Below, in pieces: positions 51,693-61,287 of a stretch of DNA of 64,000 nt. A program made the translations under genes and the position numbers. This DNA is from Aerococcus kribbianus (lineage in GTDB: Bacteria > Bacillota > Bacilli > Lactobacillales > Aerococcaceae), in NCBI RefSeq assembly GCF_026805545.1, contig NZ_JAPRFR010000001.1, positions 558,001 through 622,000 of the forward strand, given 5' to 3'. Each line of letters starts with the position of its first letter. Positions within the stretch are counted from its first letter, which is position 1. The notes below the pieces were generated by a model that was given only the letters and a program-made list of their open reading frames with translations, did no database searches and was not told the DNA's origin.

Positions 51693-52526
51693 CTAATCCT
51701 CCTCTCCTTGTTCAATCACGGGAATCTGGCTCACTTCACGGGCTGAATTTTGATAAAGACGATCAATAAATTGCGTTTGGAAAGAGGCTGGTCCCTTTGC
51801 CCCATCCGCCTGTTTACCGGCCAGGTTAAAGGCATTAATCGCTGTTAAAGCCGCAATAAAAGGGTCTTGGGCTACAGCAGCATAAACTGCCATCACCCCA
51901 CCTAAGATACAACCAGCTCCGGTAATTTTTTCCATCCAATCTGATCCTCCGAGCGAATAAAGCATTCGATTTCCATCAGTCACTAAATCACTCTGCCCGG
52001 TCACTACGACCACACCACCACTATGACGAGCTAGAGCTAGTGCAGCTGCTTGTGCTTGATTGACTTCATGTCGACTATCGACCCCTACATAATTTTGTTC
52101 TGTTTCTTGGGAAATCAATCCCCAAGTCTGTGCCAAGGTCATAATTTCCGACGCATTGGCCTTGATAATAGTAGCCGGATGGTCCTTGATATAAGCAATT
52201 AAGGCATTATGGTCAGCCCCCTTACCCAAACCTACTGGGTCTAAAACCCAAGCTTTGTGGCTAGCCTGTAAGCTAGCAATGGTTTCTTGGACGGCTTCCC
52301 GGTGACTTGGAAAGAGTGTCCCCAAATTAATATAGAAACTATCGCAGGCTTGGACCATATTGATTCCTTCATCCGCCAAGTAAAGCATGGCTGGCCGACC
52401 ACCCACAGCGATTTGAGCATTTGCCACTAAATTCACCGTCACCACATTAGTAATGGAAGGCGTAAAAGGCATTTTGTCCCTAACCGCTTGGGAGCATGCT
52501 GCGATTTCTGCTTGATAATTAGGCAT
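51693..52526 (-). CDS. thiM: Hydroxyethylthiazole kinase
   Basis: Using the ATG at 52526, the product has 277 residues: MPNYQAEIAACSQAVRDKMP, ITNVVTVNLVANAQIAVGGRP near residue 25, WVLDPVGLGKG near residue 92 and KITGAGCILGGVMAVYAA near residue 203 with the ribokinase-type catalytic region. An ATG at 52574 in the leader would start inside the riboswitch expression region and is rejected. The Shine-Dalgarno (GGGGTG) is part of the terminator stem, so initiation and termination are linked. Operon thiM-E-D-W salvages thiazole and HMP. Confidence 0.95.
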   Translation of the reverse strand: MPNYQAEIAACSQAVRDKMPFTPSITNVVTVNLVANAQIAVGGRPAMLYLADEGINMVQACDSFYINLGTLFPSHREAVQETIASLQASHKAWVLDPVGLGKGADHNALIAYIKDHPATIIKANASEIMTLAQTWGLISQETEQNYVGVDSRHEVNQAQAAALALARHSGGVVVVTGQSDLVTDGNRMLYSLGGSDWMEKITGAGCILGGVMAVYAAVAQDPFIAALTAINAFNLAGKQADGAKGPASFQTQFIDRLYQNSAREVSQIPVIEQGEED

Positions 52527-52557
52527 ATAAAAAGCACCCCATTCTAATTGGGGTGCT
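52527..52557 (-). terminator. Riboswitch terminator hairpin abutting the thiM start
   Basis: AGCACCCC / GGGGTGCT, loop of nine, followed by a run of five Ts and then AT-ATG of thiM. The 3' arm contains the thiM Shine-Dalgarno (GGGG 10 bp before the ATG). The hairpin can thus stop transcription or hide the ribosome site. A second small stem, GACTAA/TTAGTC (52565-52579), lies just before it. Confidence 0.8.
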
Positions 52558-52653
52558 GGTGACTGACTAACCATTAGTCTGACAAAAATCTAACACGTTA
52601 ACACTCACACCATTCACTTAATCCATAAGATGTGATTTCTTGTGTTCCACTTA

Positions 52654-52727
52654 TTCTCCCTGCGCGAGTCCTAACTCTATCAGGTTCAATGAGTATAATC
52701 TCAGCCGCTTGCGGCACCCCAATATGT
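52654..52727 (-). promoter_or_regulatory. TPP (thi-box) riboswitch aptamer
   Basis: On minus the conserved parts appear in order: GGGGTGCCGCAAGCGGCTGA, GATTATACTC, ATTGAACCTGATAGAG, and GACTCGCGCAGGGA, which together are the diagnostic arms of the thiamine diphosphate aptamer (the CTGAGA and ACCTGA cores and the CGCAGGGA close). It lies about 100 nt upstream of the terminator that controls thiM. TPP binding should turn the operon off. Confidence 0.95.
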
Positions 52728-52741
52728 ATTTTTCTTTATTC

Positions 52742-52778
52742 ATCATAACGAAAATCAACTCAATGGTCAACGCTTACA
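52742..52778 (-). promoter_or_regulatory. Promoter of the thiM operon with a cre-like site
   Basis: On minus TTGACC, a 17-bp spacer and TATGAT form a strong promoter. TGTAAGCGTTGACC overlaps the -35 and matches the CcpA cre pattern except for two positions near its end. Carbon-catabolite control of the operon is possible but only inferred. Confidence 0.65.
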
Positions 52779-52816
52779 TTCATATAGGATTTTTTGTCTT
52801 TCTCAAAATAATTCGC

Positions 52817-52845
52817 TTGCGATTTTACTGGAAATTCAGTATAAT
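52817..52845 (+). promoter_or_regulatory. Promoter of rpsT
   Basis: TTGCGA, a 17-bp spacer and TATAAT on plus, giving a leader of about 50 nt before rpsT. Confidence 0.8.
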
Positions 52846-52902
52846 ATTTCTGTTAGTGACTTTTTCACTAGATTACATGCGAAGAAAGTGGGTGTATTAC
52901 AC

Positions 52903-53157
52903 ATGGCAAACATTAAATCTGCAATCAAACGTGCACGGCAAACAGATGCGCGTAACGCACATAACTCTAAATTAGTTAGCGAAATGCGTACTGCTAAGAA
53001 ACGTTTTGAAAGTGCTGTTGAGAACGGAACTGACAACCAAGAAGCTCTATTCCAAGAAGCGTCTAAATTAATTGACCAAGCAGCTAACAAAAACTTAATC
53101 CACGACAACAAAGCTGCCCGTGATAAATCACGTTTGGCACAAAAATTAAATAAATAA
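52903..53157 (+). CDS. rpsT: Ribosomal protein bS20
   Basis: 84 residues, MANIKSAIKRARQTDARNAH to AARDKSRLAQKLNK, a basic helical bundle of the 30S subunit. The start ATG at 52903 has GGGTG 8 bp upstream; an in-frame GTG at 52888 would add five residues not found in the family. It is divergent from thiM and convergent with holA, a common Firmicutes arrangement. Confidence 0.96.
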   Translation: MANIKSAIKRARQTDARNAHNSKLVSEMRTAKKRFESAVENGTDNQEALFQEASKLIDQAANKNLIHDNKAARDKSRLAQKLNK

Positions 53158-53165
53158 GTTTCATA

Positions 53166-53207
53166 AAACACCGCCTAGAGTCAGCAGATTCTAGGCGGTG
53201 TTTTTTT
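53166..53207 (+). terminator. Intrinsic terminator of rpsT
   Basis: AAACACCGCCTAGA / TCTAGGCGGTGTTT stem with a ten-base loop and seven Ts on plus. It lies between the convergent rpsT and holA stops and may serve both. Confidence 0.92.
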
Positions 53208-53213
53208 CTATCT

Positions 53214-54242
53214 TTAACTTGCTTGGCCACAGAAATCGAGAATAAACCATTCCATACCGAGATTTTCATCAATTCGACCAGTTTTTATGGCATCATCTAA
53301 TTCAACTAAGCGCATATAGCCTTGCATCAAACGGGCGGGTGGATAGGCTTGCATTTGTCGGCTGGTAATTTTTACACGGTAAGGGTGGACTTTGAGGCTT
53401 TTAGCTATAGAACCCTGATCATAACCTAAACGTTGCAATTGAGCAATTTGTGTATAGAGTCGGAAATTAGATTCCAACAAGGCCAGCATAGCAATGGGCT
53501 GCTTTTTCTGGGCAATTAAATTCCGGTAAAGAGTCAAGGCAGCTTCTGTTTTCCTGGTGATGACGTAATCGGTTAAATGGAATACTTCATCATCTAGAGT
53601 GGGACTCACTACTTTTTCTACATTTTCCTTAGTGATGTTGTTGTAGTCGCCAGTAAATAGGAGCAATTTTTCCAAATCATTGACCGATTGTGTAAGTTGG
53701 TAATTAGTCCGTTTAAGGAACTCTGCCAAAGCTTGGGGTGCAATTTCTTTGTGGGCATCTTTAATTAGGGCTTGGATATAATTTTTGACTTGCCCTTCCT
53801 GCATTTCTGTGGCATCCACCACTTGAGCATGGTCTTGTAGTTTTTTGACTACTTTTTTCCGTTTATCAAGTTTCTCATAATTTGCCACAACTACTAAAAC
53901 TACATCAGGGGCTGGTGCCTTGGCATAATCTAAGAGAGTATCCGTTTGGTGGTCAATTCCTGTCCGCTTATTAGTGGCCGTCAAGAAATACGGCTGCCGT
54001 ACCATTATAAGTCGCTTCTCATTAAAGAAGGACAGGGTATTAGCTTCCATAATCGCATCTTGGATAGGAACAGCCTCCATATCAAAGGAAATATAATTAA
54101 AGTCATTCTTCTCCCCAGCCAGATAATCCTGAATTAAAGTGTCCTCCAAACGGTCAATCAAATAGTTTTCTTGACCTTGGATAAAATAGACTGGTGCAAT
54201 TTTTCCTTGTTTTATGTTTTGGATAGCTGTCTGAAGGTCCAT
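53214..54242 (-). CDS. holA: DNA polymerase III delta subunit
   Basis: A 342-residue protein from the ATG at 54242 (GAGGAGATAAGT before it): MDLQTAIQNIKQGKIAPVYF, YFIQGQENYLIDRLE near residue 19, VVVVANYEKLDKRKKVVKKL near residue 108 and a C-terminal helical collar domain (QPIAMLALLESNFRLYTQI). It opens the sliding clamp within the clamp loader. It follows comEC as in many Firmicutes. Confidence 0.93.
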   Translation of the reverse strand: MDLQTAIQNIKQGKIAPVYFIQGQENYLIDRLEDTLIQDYLAGEKNDFNYISFDMEAVPIQDAIMEANTLSFFNEKRLIMVRQPYFLTATNKRTGIDHQTDTLLDYAKAPAPDVVLVVVANYEKLDKRKKVVKKLQDHAQVVDATEMQEGQVKNYIQALIKDAHKEIAPQALAEFLKRTNYQLTQSVNDLEKLLLFTGDYNNITKENVEKVVSPTLDDEVFHLTDYVITRKTEAALTLYRNLIAQKKQPIAMLALLESNFRLYTQIAQLQRLGYDQGSIAKSLKVHPYRVKITSRQMQAYPPARLMQGYMRLVELDDAIKTGRIDENLGMEWFILDFCGQAS

Positions 54243-54262
54243 ACTTATCTCCTCTCCCATTC

Positions 54263-56578
54263 TTAGGCTGTTAGCTTTATTTTAGCGGAATTTTGGGTGA
54301 AATGATAGTAGACACCACCCATTTGATCAGTTCGCATGATTCTCGTCCCCGTTTCTTGTAAGTCAGCCAATACCCGGTCAGCTGGATGACCATAGCGATT
54401 ATTGGCCCCTACAGAAATCCAAGCATAGTTAGGATCAACAGCTGTAATATAAGCTGCTGATGTCGAATGATCTGAACCGTGGTGGGCCACCTTGAGAATA
54501 TCAACATCAAGATCTAAGCGTTCAAGTTCTGTCATGGTTTGGCTTTCTCCTTTTCCATCAGCGTCGCCTGTCAGAAGAATCGAATGGGGACCAAATTTTC
54601 CCCACATGACTAAGGAATCTTCATTATTACCGGACCCTAAGTCATTAGGAGCCAAGACCTGTAAATAAGTCGTTGGGCCTAACTCCCAATGGTCACCCGT
54701 TTTAACCCAAGTAATTTGACTATGAGCAGAGTTATTCTGAGCAATTTGTTTAATACTAGTAAGCTTATCAGTGGCTTGGGCCATCCCAATAGGCAAATAA
54801 ATGCGGTCAATTGGATATTCAGCAGCTAATTCTTCCAACCCCCCCATATGATCATAATCACCATGAGTAATAAAAATGCCATCGATATGTCTCACCCCCA
54901 AGGCCTTCAAGGAAGGTAGAACATGCCGGCTAACTGTGCTAGCAGTGTCCTTCTTCTGCCAGTCCTCTTGGTCAAAAACCATGCGTTCTCCCACATCAAT
55001 CAAATAAACTGCCCGCTGGTGTGGCTAAGACACTAACAAACAGTCTCCTTGGCCAATATCTATCATTTGCACGATCCCCCAAGGATTTAGATAGGGAGAA
55101 ATATAAACAAGAAGTAGGCTTAGGGTTAAAAATAAACTGGCAATTTTGATATAACGACGACCTTCCAAAGCTAGACAAAAACATAAAATACTCGTTAAAA
55201 GTATGGCTAGTAAATATAAGGGAGGTTGCCCCGTAATCCAATGAAAAAAAGACCAGGATTGAGCCCATAAACTAAAATTCTCTACACCTTGAATCAGCCA
55301 GTTTAAGACCCACAATAAGGGTCGTGAGACAAGCTGCCAATCTAACAAATGAAGCCCCATAGCCAAAAGCAAACCGGGGAAGAGAAAATTGGCAAAAATA
55401 AAGGAATAAAGCCCGTTCAAAAGTAAATTCAACCAAGAAAATTCATGGAAATTAATCATTAAAATAGGCATAATAAGTAGACTACATAAGAAGTTTAGCA
55501 GTAAGCCCCTTAGCCAGAACGCTCCTTGCCACTTGGCCAAAGCCCTTCCCATCAGAATAATAGTAAAGGCCAGCAAATAAGAGAGTTGAAAACTTAAAGA
55601 TAACACCGCACTAGGTTTTAAAAAAAGTGTGGCGAGCATGACTCCCGCTGTACCAACAAAAGTTGAAGGCTCCCGGTTATGGCGTATTTGCCAACTATTA
55701 TATAAATAAGCCCCACTAGCCCGTAATAAGCCATGAGGAAAGGCTAGAGCGGCAGTATAAACAAGCAAAAAAGCTAAGGCCAAATAATCAAAAGCCTCAA
55801 CACTAAGACCTAAGCGAAGAAATATGTTCTTCATTTGTTTGAGCAAGAAATTAACATGGAAACCTGATATAGCAAAAAGGTGAATCAAGCCCAATTTCTG
55901 ATAGGCTTGGTAAACAGGCTGACTGATTGCGTCTGATTGGTTAAAAAATAAGGACAGGCTGTAATCCCTCACCAGGGTTGGAGTCATATCAGAAAACTTA
56001 TTAATAAAACGATAAACCCCTTGTGCCCAGCGTCCACTAAGTGACTGGTCGGGACCAAAGATGGTAACAGTATCGATTACTAGAATATAATAAATATTTT
56101 TCTGCTTTAAGTAACGGCGATAATTAAAAAGCTGACGATTACGGTTTTCCTTGGGTAATTCCAAGTGTCCCTCAACCTCTAAGACGACACTCTCATCTAA
56201 GGCTAACCAATCCGCTTTTTCCGATTCAGACCCTAAACGGTAATAGCATTGGACGTATTTTTGCAAGTGATCGGAGTCTACCACTTGTCCCTTAAAAGCG
56301 ACTTGGTCGCCATCAACACTAAGCTGATTTATGGGCATTCTTACAGTGAAGCTTGCCTGGTTGTCAGTAACTGCTGGCGCTAAACGAGGACGCTGGCAAT
56401 AAGCTGAGATGACAACTAAAACCAGTATTATTACATAACTATAGAAGATCCGTCCATCTCTTAAGCAATAGACTCTGATACTTAGATAAAGTAAGACAAG
56501 ACCCCACCAAGCTGAATGAAAGGTCATCAAGGCTAGAGAAGCTGCGGCCAAGCTAGGAAAAATTAGCCACTCCCTCAT
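54263..56578 (-). pseudogene. comEC: comEC interrupted by an in-frame amber codon
   Basis: The full frame would encode 771 residues, the normal size of the competence DNA-uptake channel. The N-terminal part (517 residues) has the ComEC core with LIHLFAISGFHVNFLLKQM and many membrane helices. It ends MIDIGQGDCLLVS, then a TAG at 55025-55027. The next codons in the same frame read PHQRAVYLIDVGERMVF and continue with the metallo-beta-lactamase domain (FITHGDYDHMGGLEEL, VAHHGSDHSTSAAY). No Shine-Dalgarno precedes a restart (TTG 55003). A single base change explains it, so transformation is probably lost unless the amber is read through. Confidence 0.88.
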
Positions 56579-57363
56579 TGAACCGTCACTTCTGTACGTA
56601 GTCGTTCCAAAGTTTTAGCCCCAATGCCATTAACATTTTCTAAATCATCCACTGACTTAAAAGGACCCTGATCTTCTCGGTAACGAATAATTTCTTCAGC
56701 TTTTTTGGCTCCAATGCCACTAATTTCTTCTAACTGGCTAACATCAGCTGTATTGATATTAATCAGGTCCGAATCCTTAGCAGTGTTTGATGATTGGTCG
56801 TCAGAATTCGTTTCAGACGCTGCCATGGTCAAAGTCGCAGGCACACTTTCACCCTCCTTGGGAATATAAACGACCATCTGATCACTTACACGTTGTGCTA
56901 AATTGACTTGACTTTGGTCGGCTTGGTCAGTTAAGCCACCTGCTAAATCAATGACATCATAAACTCGCATTTCCCCCTCAATGGGATAGATAGAAGGATT
57001 TTTCACGGCCCCTTTAATATCCACATAGCCACGACTCTGAACTTGTTCTTGTTGGTTATTGGCTTGGCTAGACTGATCAATCGAGCTTGAGTCTAAAGCT
57101 GAACTACTTGACTTTAACTCTTGATCAAGAGGTGTCTCCTCCTGGCTTGCGACTAAGGCAGTCTCTTCTTCCATCAATAAGTCTTCTGTCTGATTAGGCT
57201 CTATTACTTGACGCGGATAAAAATGGTCATAAAGCACAATCGCTCCTAGTAGCGCAAGGACAAAGCTTAAACCGATGACAATAAATTTCTTTCTCCCCTG
57301 CCAGCTAGTAAGGCTTTCATCAAAATTAAAGTGACTTTCCACCCATTCCCGTATATCCATCAA
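56575..57363 (-). CDS. comEA: Competence DNA receptor ComEA
   Basis: A 262-residue protein: one membrane helix near residues 27-46 (FIVIGLSFVLALLGAIVLYD), an acidic Ser/Gln-rich linker, an SLBB domain (GYVDIKGAVKNPSIYPIEGE) near residue 113 and two helix-hairpin-helix motifs (ISGIGAKKAEEIIRYRE, VNGIGAKTLERL) at the C-terminus that bind DNA outside the membrane. It overlaps comEC by 4 bp. This gene is intact although comEC is broken. Confidence 0.93.
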   Translation of the reverse strand: MMDIREWVESHFNFDESLTSWQGRKKFIVIGLSFVLALLGAIVLYDHFYPRQVIEPNQTEDLLMEEETALVASQEETPLDQELKSSSSALDSSSIDQSSQANNQQEQVQSRGYVDIKGAVKNPSIYPIEGEMRVYDVIDLAGGLTDQADQSQVNLAQRVSDQMVVYIPKEGESVPATLTMAASETNSDDQSSNTAKDSDLININTADVSQLEEISGIGAKKAEEIIRYREDQGPFKSVDDLENVNGIGAKTLERLRTEVTVQ

Positions 57364-57440
57364 AAAACCTCCCCTATTTAAAAGTTCATCACTTATAAAT
57401 ACGGGAGATTTTGTTATTTTATTCCACTTTTTCTGAAAAT

Positions 57441-57935
57441 TTAATTATTTTTTGTCGCTAATTTTTCAGCGATGGCTTGGGCAACCACATCCGGTACCAA
57501 GGAAGAGATATCGCCCCCAAATTGGGCCACTTCCTTGATTAAAGAAGAAGATACGAAACGATAACGTTCATCTGACAATAGAAAAAGCGTTTCGACATCA
57601 GCATTTTGTAATTTATTCATCATGGCAATAGACGTTTCATATTCAAAATCCTTGGTATTACGTAAACCACGAATTAAAACCTGGGCTCCGAGTTCCTGAG
57701 CAAAATCAACAGTTAAGCCTGATTTTAATTCTAAGACGGTCACATTACTTAGCTGGTCTAAAGCTGCCTTGGCTAGGTCAAGCTTTTCTTGCCCTGTAAA
57801 TAATGACTTCTTACTGGTATTAATGGCTACTGCCACATAGACATGGTCAAACATTCTTGCCGCGCGCTGAATCATATCCACATGCCCCAGTGTCAAGGGA
57901 TCAAAACTACCTGCATATAGTGCTTTTCTTTCCAT
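57441..57935 (-). CDS. coaD: Pantetheine-phosphate adenylyltransferase
   Basis: A 164-residue nucleotidyltransferase: ALYAGSFDPLTLGHVDMIQ at the start with the TLGH motif, IRGLRNTKDFEYE near residue 88 and FVSSSLIKEVAQFGGD near residue 127. It makes dephospho-CoA. It abuts rsmD with no gap, and the pair is conserved in Firmicutes. Confidence 0.96.
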   Translation of the reverse strand: MERKALYAGSFDPLTLGHVDMIQRAARMFDHVYVAVAINTSKKSLFTGQEKLDLAKAALDQLSNVTVLELKSGLTVDFAQELGAQVLIRGLRNTKDFEYETSIAMMNKLQNADVETLFLLSDERYRFVSSSLIKEVAQFGGDISSLVPDVVAQAIAEKLATKNN

Positions 57936-58505
57936 CTAATCCTCCTCTGGCCACTGGTAGAAGACTAAGCGCGTGATTCCATAGACTTGGTCACGGGTCT
58001 TTTCTAAACCAGCAATTGTCTCTGGCATAGTGTCATGCTTGTCCATTTCACACACCAAGAGCACGTGGTCACTCAACCAAGCGTCAGCAACCAATGCTTG
58101 GATGGTTTCCACTAACTTTTGTTGCTTATAAGGCGGGTCAAGAAAAACTAAATCAAAAGACAGATTCCTATCTTTTTGGCGTAAGTCACTTAAGGTTTTA
58201 CGATTATCACCCGTTAAGAGGGATACCTGGTCTTGGATCCCTAGATCATTAATATTTTCCTTAATCGTTGTTATAGCTGCCCGATGTCTTTCACAGGCGA
58301 CTAATTGGCCTGCTCCTCGGGAGAGAGCTTCGATACCCAGAGCGCCTGAACCTGCATAGAGATCCAAAACTCGCGTCTCTTCAGAAAAATAAGGGCCAAT
58401 AATATTAAACAAAGATTCCTTAATTTTATCTGTCGTTGGTCGGGTATTCTTACCAGGAACCGCTTTTAGACGGCGTTTTCCATATTGGCCAGCGATTATA
58501 CGCAT
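57936..58505 (-). CDS. rsmD: 16S rRNA m2G966 methyltransferase
   Basis: A 189-residue methyltransferase with GQYGKRRLKAVPGKNTRPTT and DKIKESLFNII near residue 27, the cofactor loop VLDLYAGSGALGIEALSRGA near residue 45 and the catalytic FDLVFLDPPYKQQ near residue 117. It methylates 16S rRNA guanine-966. It is coupled to coaD. Confidence 0.94.
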   Translation of the reverse strand: MRIIAGQYGKRRLKAVPGKNTRPTTDKIKESLFNIIGPYFSEETRVLDLYAGSGALGIEALSRGAGQLVACERHRAAITTIKENINDLGIQDQVSLLTGDNRKTLSDLRQKDRNLSFDLVFLDPPYKQQKLVETIQALVADAWLSDHVLLVCEMDKHDTMPETIAGLEKTRDQVYGITRLVFYQWPEED

Positions 58506-58570
58506 GCTGACCCACCTCCTCTAATAGTCTTTATCTATCCTAGCAGACTTACTAGTCAAAAGCCAAACAA

Positions 58571-58620
58571 AAAACAGGCCTAGACCACTATGGATTTAAA
58601 CAGCCATAATAGTCTAAGCC
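58571..58620 (-). terminator. Intrinsic terminator of the ABC exporter operon
   Basis: Long stem CAGGC(C)TAGAC..CTATGG with CCATA.TAGTCTA.GCCTG, a ten-base loop and six Ts on minus, 18 bp after the permease stop. Confidence 0.85.
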
Positions 58621-58637
58621 TGGTCACCTATTTATAT

Positions 58638-60236
58638 TTAAAGTTTATTCCAGAAAGGTCGCACAGAAAGGAAGTAAAAGATTCCCATAAACAAGATGAT
58701 GGCAAAGCCATAAAGCGATGACAAGACTAGCGGCGCAACCGGTGCTAAATAAGAAAGGCTAATCGCTAAAATAAGTAAGAATAATCCTAGTATTACAACG
58801 ATTTGCTTAATTACCATACCTAGTTTACCGTGTCTAAACATCAAGTCTTCTAAGTTCGACCAGTCTAGTTTCAAGTCACGGTAGTCGCCCTTTAAGTTAA
58901 CAAAGGCCACAAAAGCCACACCCAAAATAACACCTAGGATACTAACTAAGATAAGTAATGGTGGCACTAGCATGATAGCCATCAAGATCACCACTAAAAA
59001 GATAGCAATAACAAAGTCAATCAGAAAACCGGTTTTAAATTTATTGAGGAGATAGTCCTTACGCGTAATAGGCAAACTTGCCATAAAATTATAATTTTCC
59101 TTGTCTACAGAAATAATAACTCTAGAGAAAGACAGGTAGACTTGCATAATCATAGGGAGAAAGAAGCCTATGATCAGAAATAGGCCGAAATACTCCCAGG
59201 TCATATCCGCAAATAAACGTTCCTGTCTAGCTATAGGAACCAAGGAAAAAGACCCAATCACTACAACGAGCACTTCATTCAACAAAATTTGTCCTGCCAA
59301 GGAAGGATCCTTTATTTGTTTGAAATTATATTTGAAGAGTAAATGATTAATATCTCTTCCAGTTCCAATTTCAGCTGTTTTCACTACTGAATTTTCTTGA
59401 TTGCCTGATTCTTGGTTCAAATTTTGACCGAAATGACCGGAAACATAAATCAAGCTAGCAATTGTAAAAGCCAGAACCGCTAAAATAACTAACCAGTGGC
59501 CAATTGCTTGAGGAGTCACCAACACATGGTAGAAAGAAACCGAAATTGGTAAAGTTGGCATATCTGGTACCACAACACCCATACCAATATGGCGAGAGTT
59601 CCAAAGAATCAACCGCATATACAAGGCGAACCAAGCAATGCCCCCTACCGCATAAAAACCAATCATAACTGCCTTACGATGTTGTTGTACAAAAGGAATT
59701 TTAAACAGAAAATTTAAAATCAATAATAAGAGCGCGGAAATAAAGAGGATAAAAATAGTCGATAAAAGAAAACCAACTAGTAGACCATAAATAAGATTGT
59801 CCCCTAGAAATACCATGGTAGCCCAAATCGCAATTTGAAAGGGAATAATCACCATAACCATAGATAACAGCTTAGAGGTAAATATTTCCTGCTGGGTAAA
59901 GGGTAAGGGAAAATATTCTTCACGATCATTGGCATCCAGCACTAAATTAGAAAAGCTTTGGGCGATACTGACAAACATAAATAACGCCATAACAACCATA
60001 AAGTTAGAATATAGGCCGGGATACCCCTTTAATTGGCCAGCTTGAGTTGCCATCAAAAAAGCCAAAAATAAACTAGCAATTATAGTGATAAGCTGAGAAA
60101 ACCACACATTTTTCATCACTGGAATATACTTATCTGTCGTTTTTTTGACATTTTTCTTACGCGTATTAGAGAGGTGTTGAGCATAGGCATCATACATATT
60201 AACCTTAAATAGTTCATAAACTGCTGACCAGCGCAT
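58638..60236 (-). CDS. ABC-2 type transporter permease
   Basis: A 532-residue protein with about 12 membrane helices in two halves. Its N-terminus MRWSAVYELFKVNMYDAYAQ and the segments QSFSNLVLDANDREEYFPLP near residue 94 and NKFKTGFLIDFVIAIFLVVI near residue 408 are typical of the large ABC-2 exporter permeases of Firmicutes that lack a known substrate. It pairs with the ATPase gene, overlapping it by one base. Its substrate may be a lipid, peptide or drug. Confidence 0.8.
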   Translation of the reverse strand: MRWSAVYELFKVNMYDAYAQHLSNTRKKNVKKTTDKYIPVMKNVWFSQLITIIASLFLAFLMATQAGQLKGYPGLYSNFMVVMALFMFVSIAQSFSNLVLDANDREEYFPLPFTQQEIFTSKLLSMVMVIIPFQIAIWATMVFLGDNLIYGLLVGFLLSTIFILFISALLLLILNFLFKIPFVQQHRKAVMIGFYAVGGIAWFALYMRLILWNSRHIGMGVVVPDMPTLPISVSFYHVLVTPQAIGHWLVILAVLAFTIASLIYVSGHFGQNLNQESGNQENSVVKTAEIGTGRDINHLLFKYNFKQIKDPSLAGQILLNEVLVVVIGSFSLVPIARQERLFADMTWEYFGLFLIIGFFLPMIMQVYLSFSRVIISVDKENYNFMASLPITRKDYLLNKFKTGFLIDFVIAIFLVVILMAIMLVPPLLILVSILGVILGVAFVAFVNLKGDYRDLKLDWSNLEDLMFRHGKLGMVIKQIVVILGLFLLILAISLSYLAPVAPLVLSSLYGFAIILFMGIFYFLSVRPFWNKL

Positions 60237-61000
60237 TACTGATCACCTGCTTCGCTAGTAGCTGTTTGGGTATCTGCCTGATCATACTGTTTAATCATAT
60301 CCAGGTAGATTTTTTCTAAGCTCGCATTATCATGGTCGCGTTTCAATTGCTCTACCGTGCCATCATACTTAACTTGACCCTGCCGTAAAATGACAATGTG
60401 GTCACACAACTCTTCAGCCGTATTTAAATCATGACTGGAAAACAGTACAATGTTGCCAGCTTGAGCATGGTCAGTGATCCTTTGTTTAAGGTCAAAGATG
60501 GCCTGAGGATCAAGACCCGTCATCGGCTCATCCATTACCCAAATTTTAGGGTTAACCAGTAAGGCTCCAATTAGGAAAACTTTTTGGCGCATTCCGTGAG
60601 AAAAGGATTTAATCAAATGGTTCTGTTTGCCTTCTAAAGCAAATAAATACGTAAATTCCTCTATTTTAGCTTGAGCATCTTGTACAGAAATACCATAAGC
60701 TACCCGCATTAATTCCCAATATTCACCTGCCGCTAGATTTAAAAACATATTAGGTGAATCTGGCACATAGGCAATCTTGGCCTTAGTTTCAAGGTCATCC
60801 TTAGTCAATGTTTTCCCGTCAACCTGAATTTCGCCTTGGCTAGGTTCAATGATACTCACTAAATTCTTAATAGTAGTCGATTTACCTGCCCCATTATGAC
60901 CAATTAAACCAAAAACTTCACCATCAGCAATGGTAAGTGACACCCGGTCCATAGCCAGGGTGGTGTCATACTTTTTACTGACTTCCTTAAATTCAATCAT
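60236..61000 (-). CDS. ABC transporter ATP-binding protein
   Basis: A 254-residue ATPase with Walker A GLIGHNGAGKSTTIKNL near residue 32, signature SFSHGMRQKVFLIGALL near residue 133, Walker B IWVMDEPMTGLD near residue 154 and an H-loop LFSSHDLNTAEE near residue 187. It drives the permease encoded next. The C-terminal QADTQTATSEAGDQ tail is not conserved. Confidence 0.93.
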   Translation of the reverse strand: MIEFKEVSKKYDTTLAMDRVSLTIADGEVFGLIGHNGAGKSTTIKNLVSIIEPSQGEIQVDGKTLTKDDLETKAKIAYVPDSPNMFLNLAAGEYWELMRVAYGISVQDAQAKIEEFTYLFALEGKQNHLIKSFSHGMRQKVFLIGALLVNPKIWVMDEPMTGLDPQAIFDLKQRITDHAQAGNIVLFSSHDLNTAEELCDHIVILRQGQVKYDGTVEQLKRDHDNASLEKIYLDMIKQYDQADTQTATSEAGDQ

Positions 61001-61216
61001 GGAAAAGGCCTCCTAAACTTATTTTTATGGTCCAAGCTTAACATAAAAAGCGCTCACCTACAATAAAAAATACTATTACGATTTATAGATATTCACAAGC
61101 AACTTACTAATTACAAGCTTATTAAGCTATCAAATTCACAAGCAATATTAGACTAATTTTGAATTAAGCTTGGTCACTTCCATGTCGACTACTCTAGGCA
61201 AAGCCAATCTAAATAA

Positions 61217-61248
61217 AAACAGACGTGATGGTTAAATCACGTCTGTTT
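61217..61248 (-). terminator. Intrinsic terminator after ylbG
   Basis: AAACAGACGTGAT / ATCACGTCTGTTT with a six-base loop and five Ts on minus, 40 bp after the ylbG stop. The rest of the 287-bp gap to the ABC ATPase gene shows nothing else. Confidence 0.88.
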
Positions 61249-61287
61249 GATTGGTATTATCAAGTCTCCACTTGCTTGTGCACTGAC

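Noticed and set aside
54263-55003. Independent metallo-beta-lactamase gene after comEC
   Set aside because: It is in the same frame as comEC, only seven codons after the TAG, with no ribosome site; the sequence matches the normal ComEC C-terminal domain.
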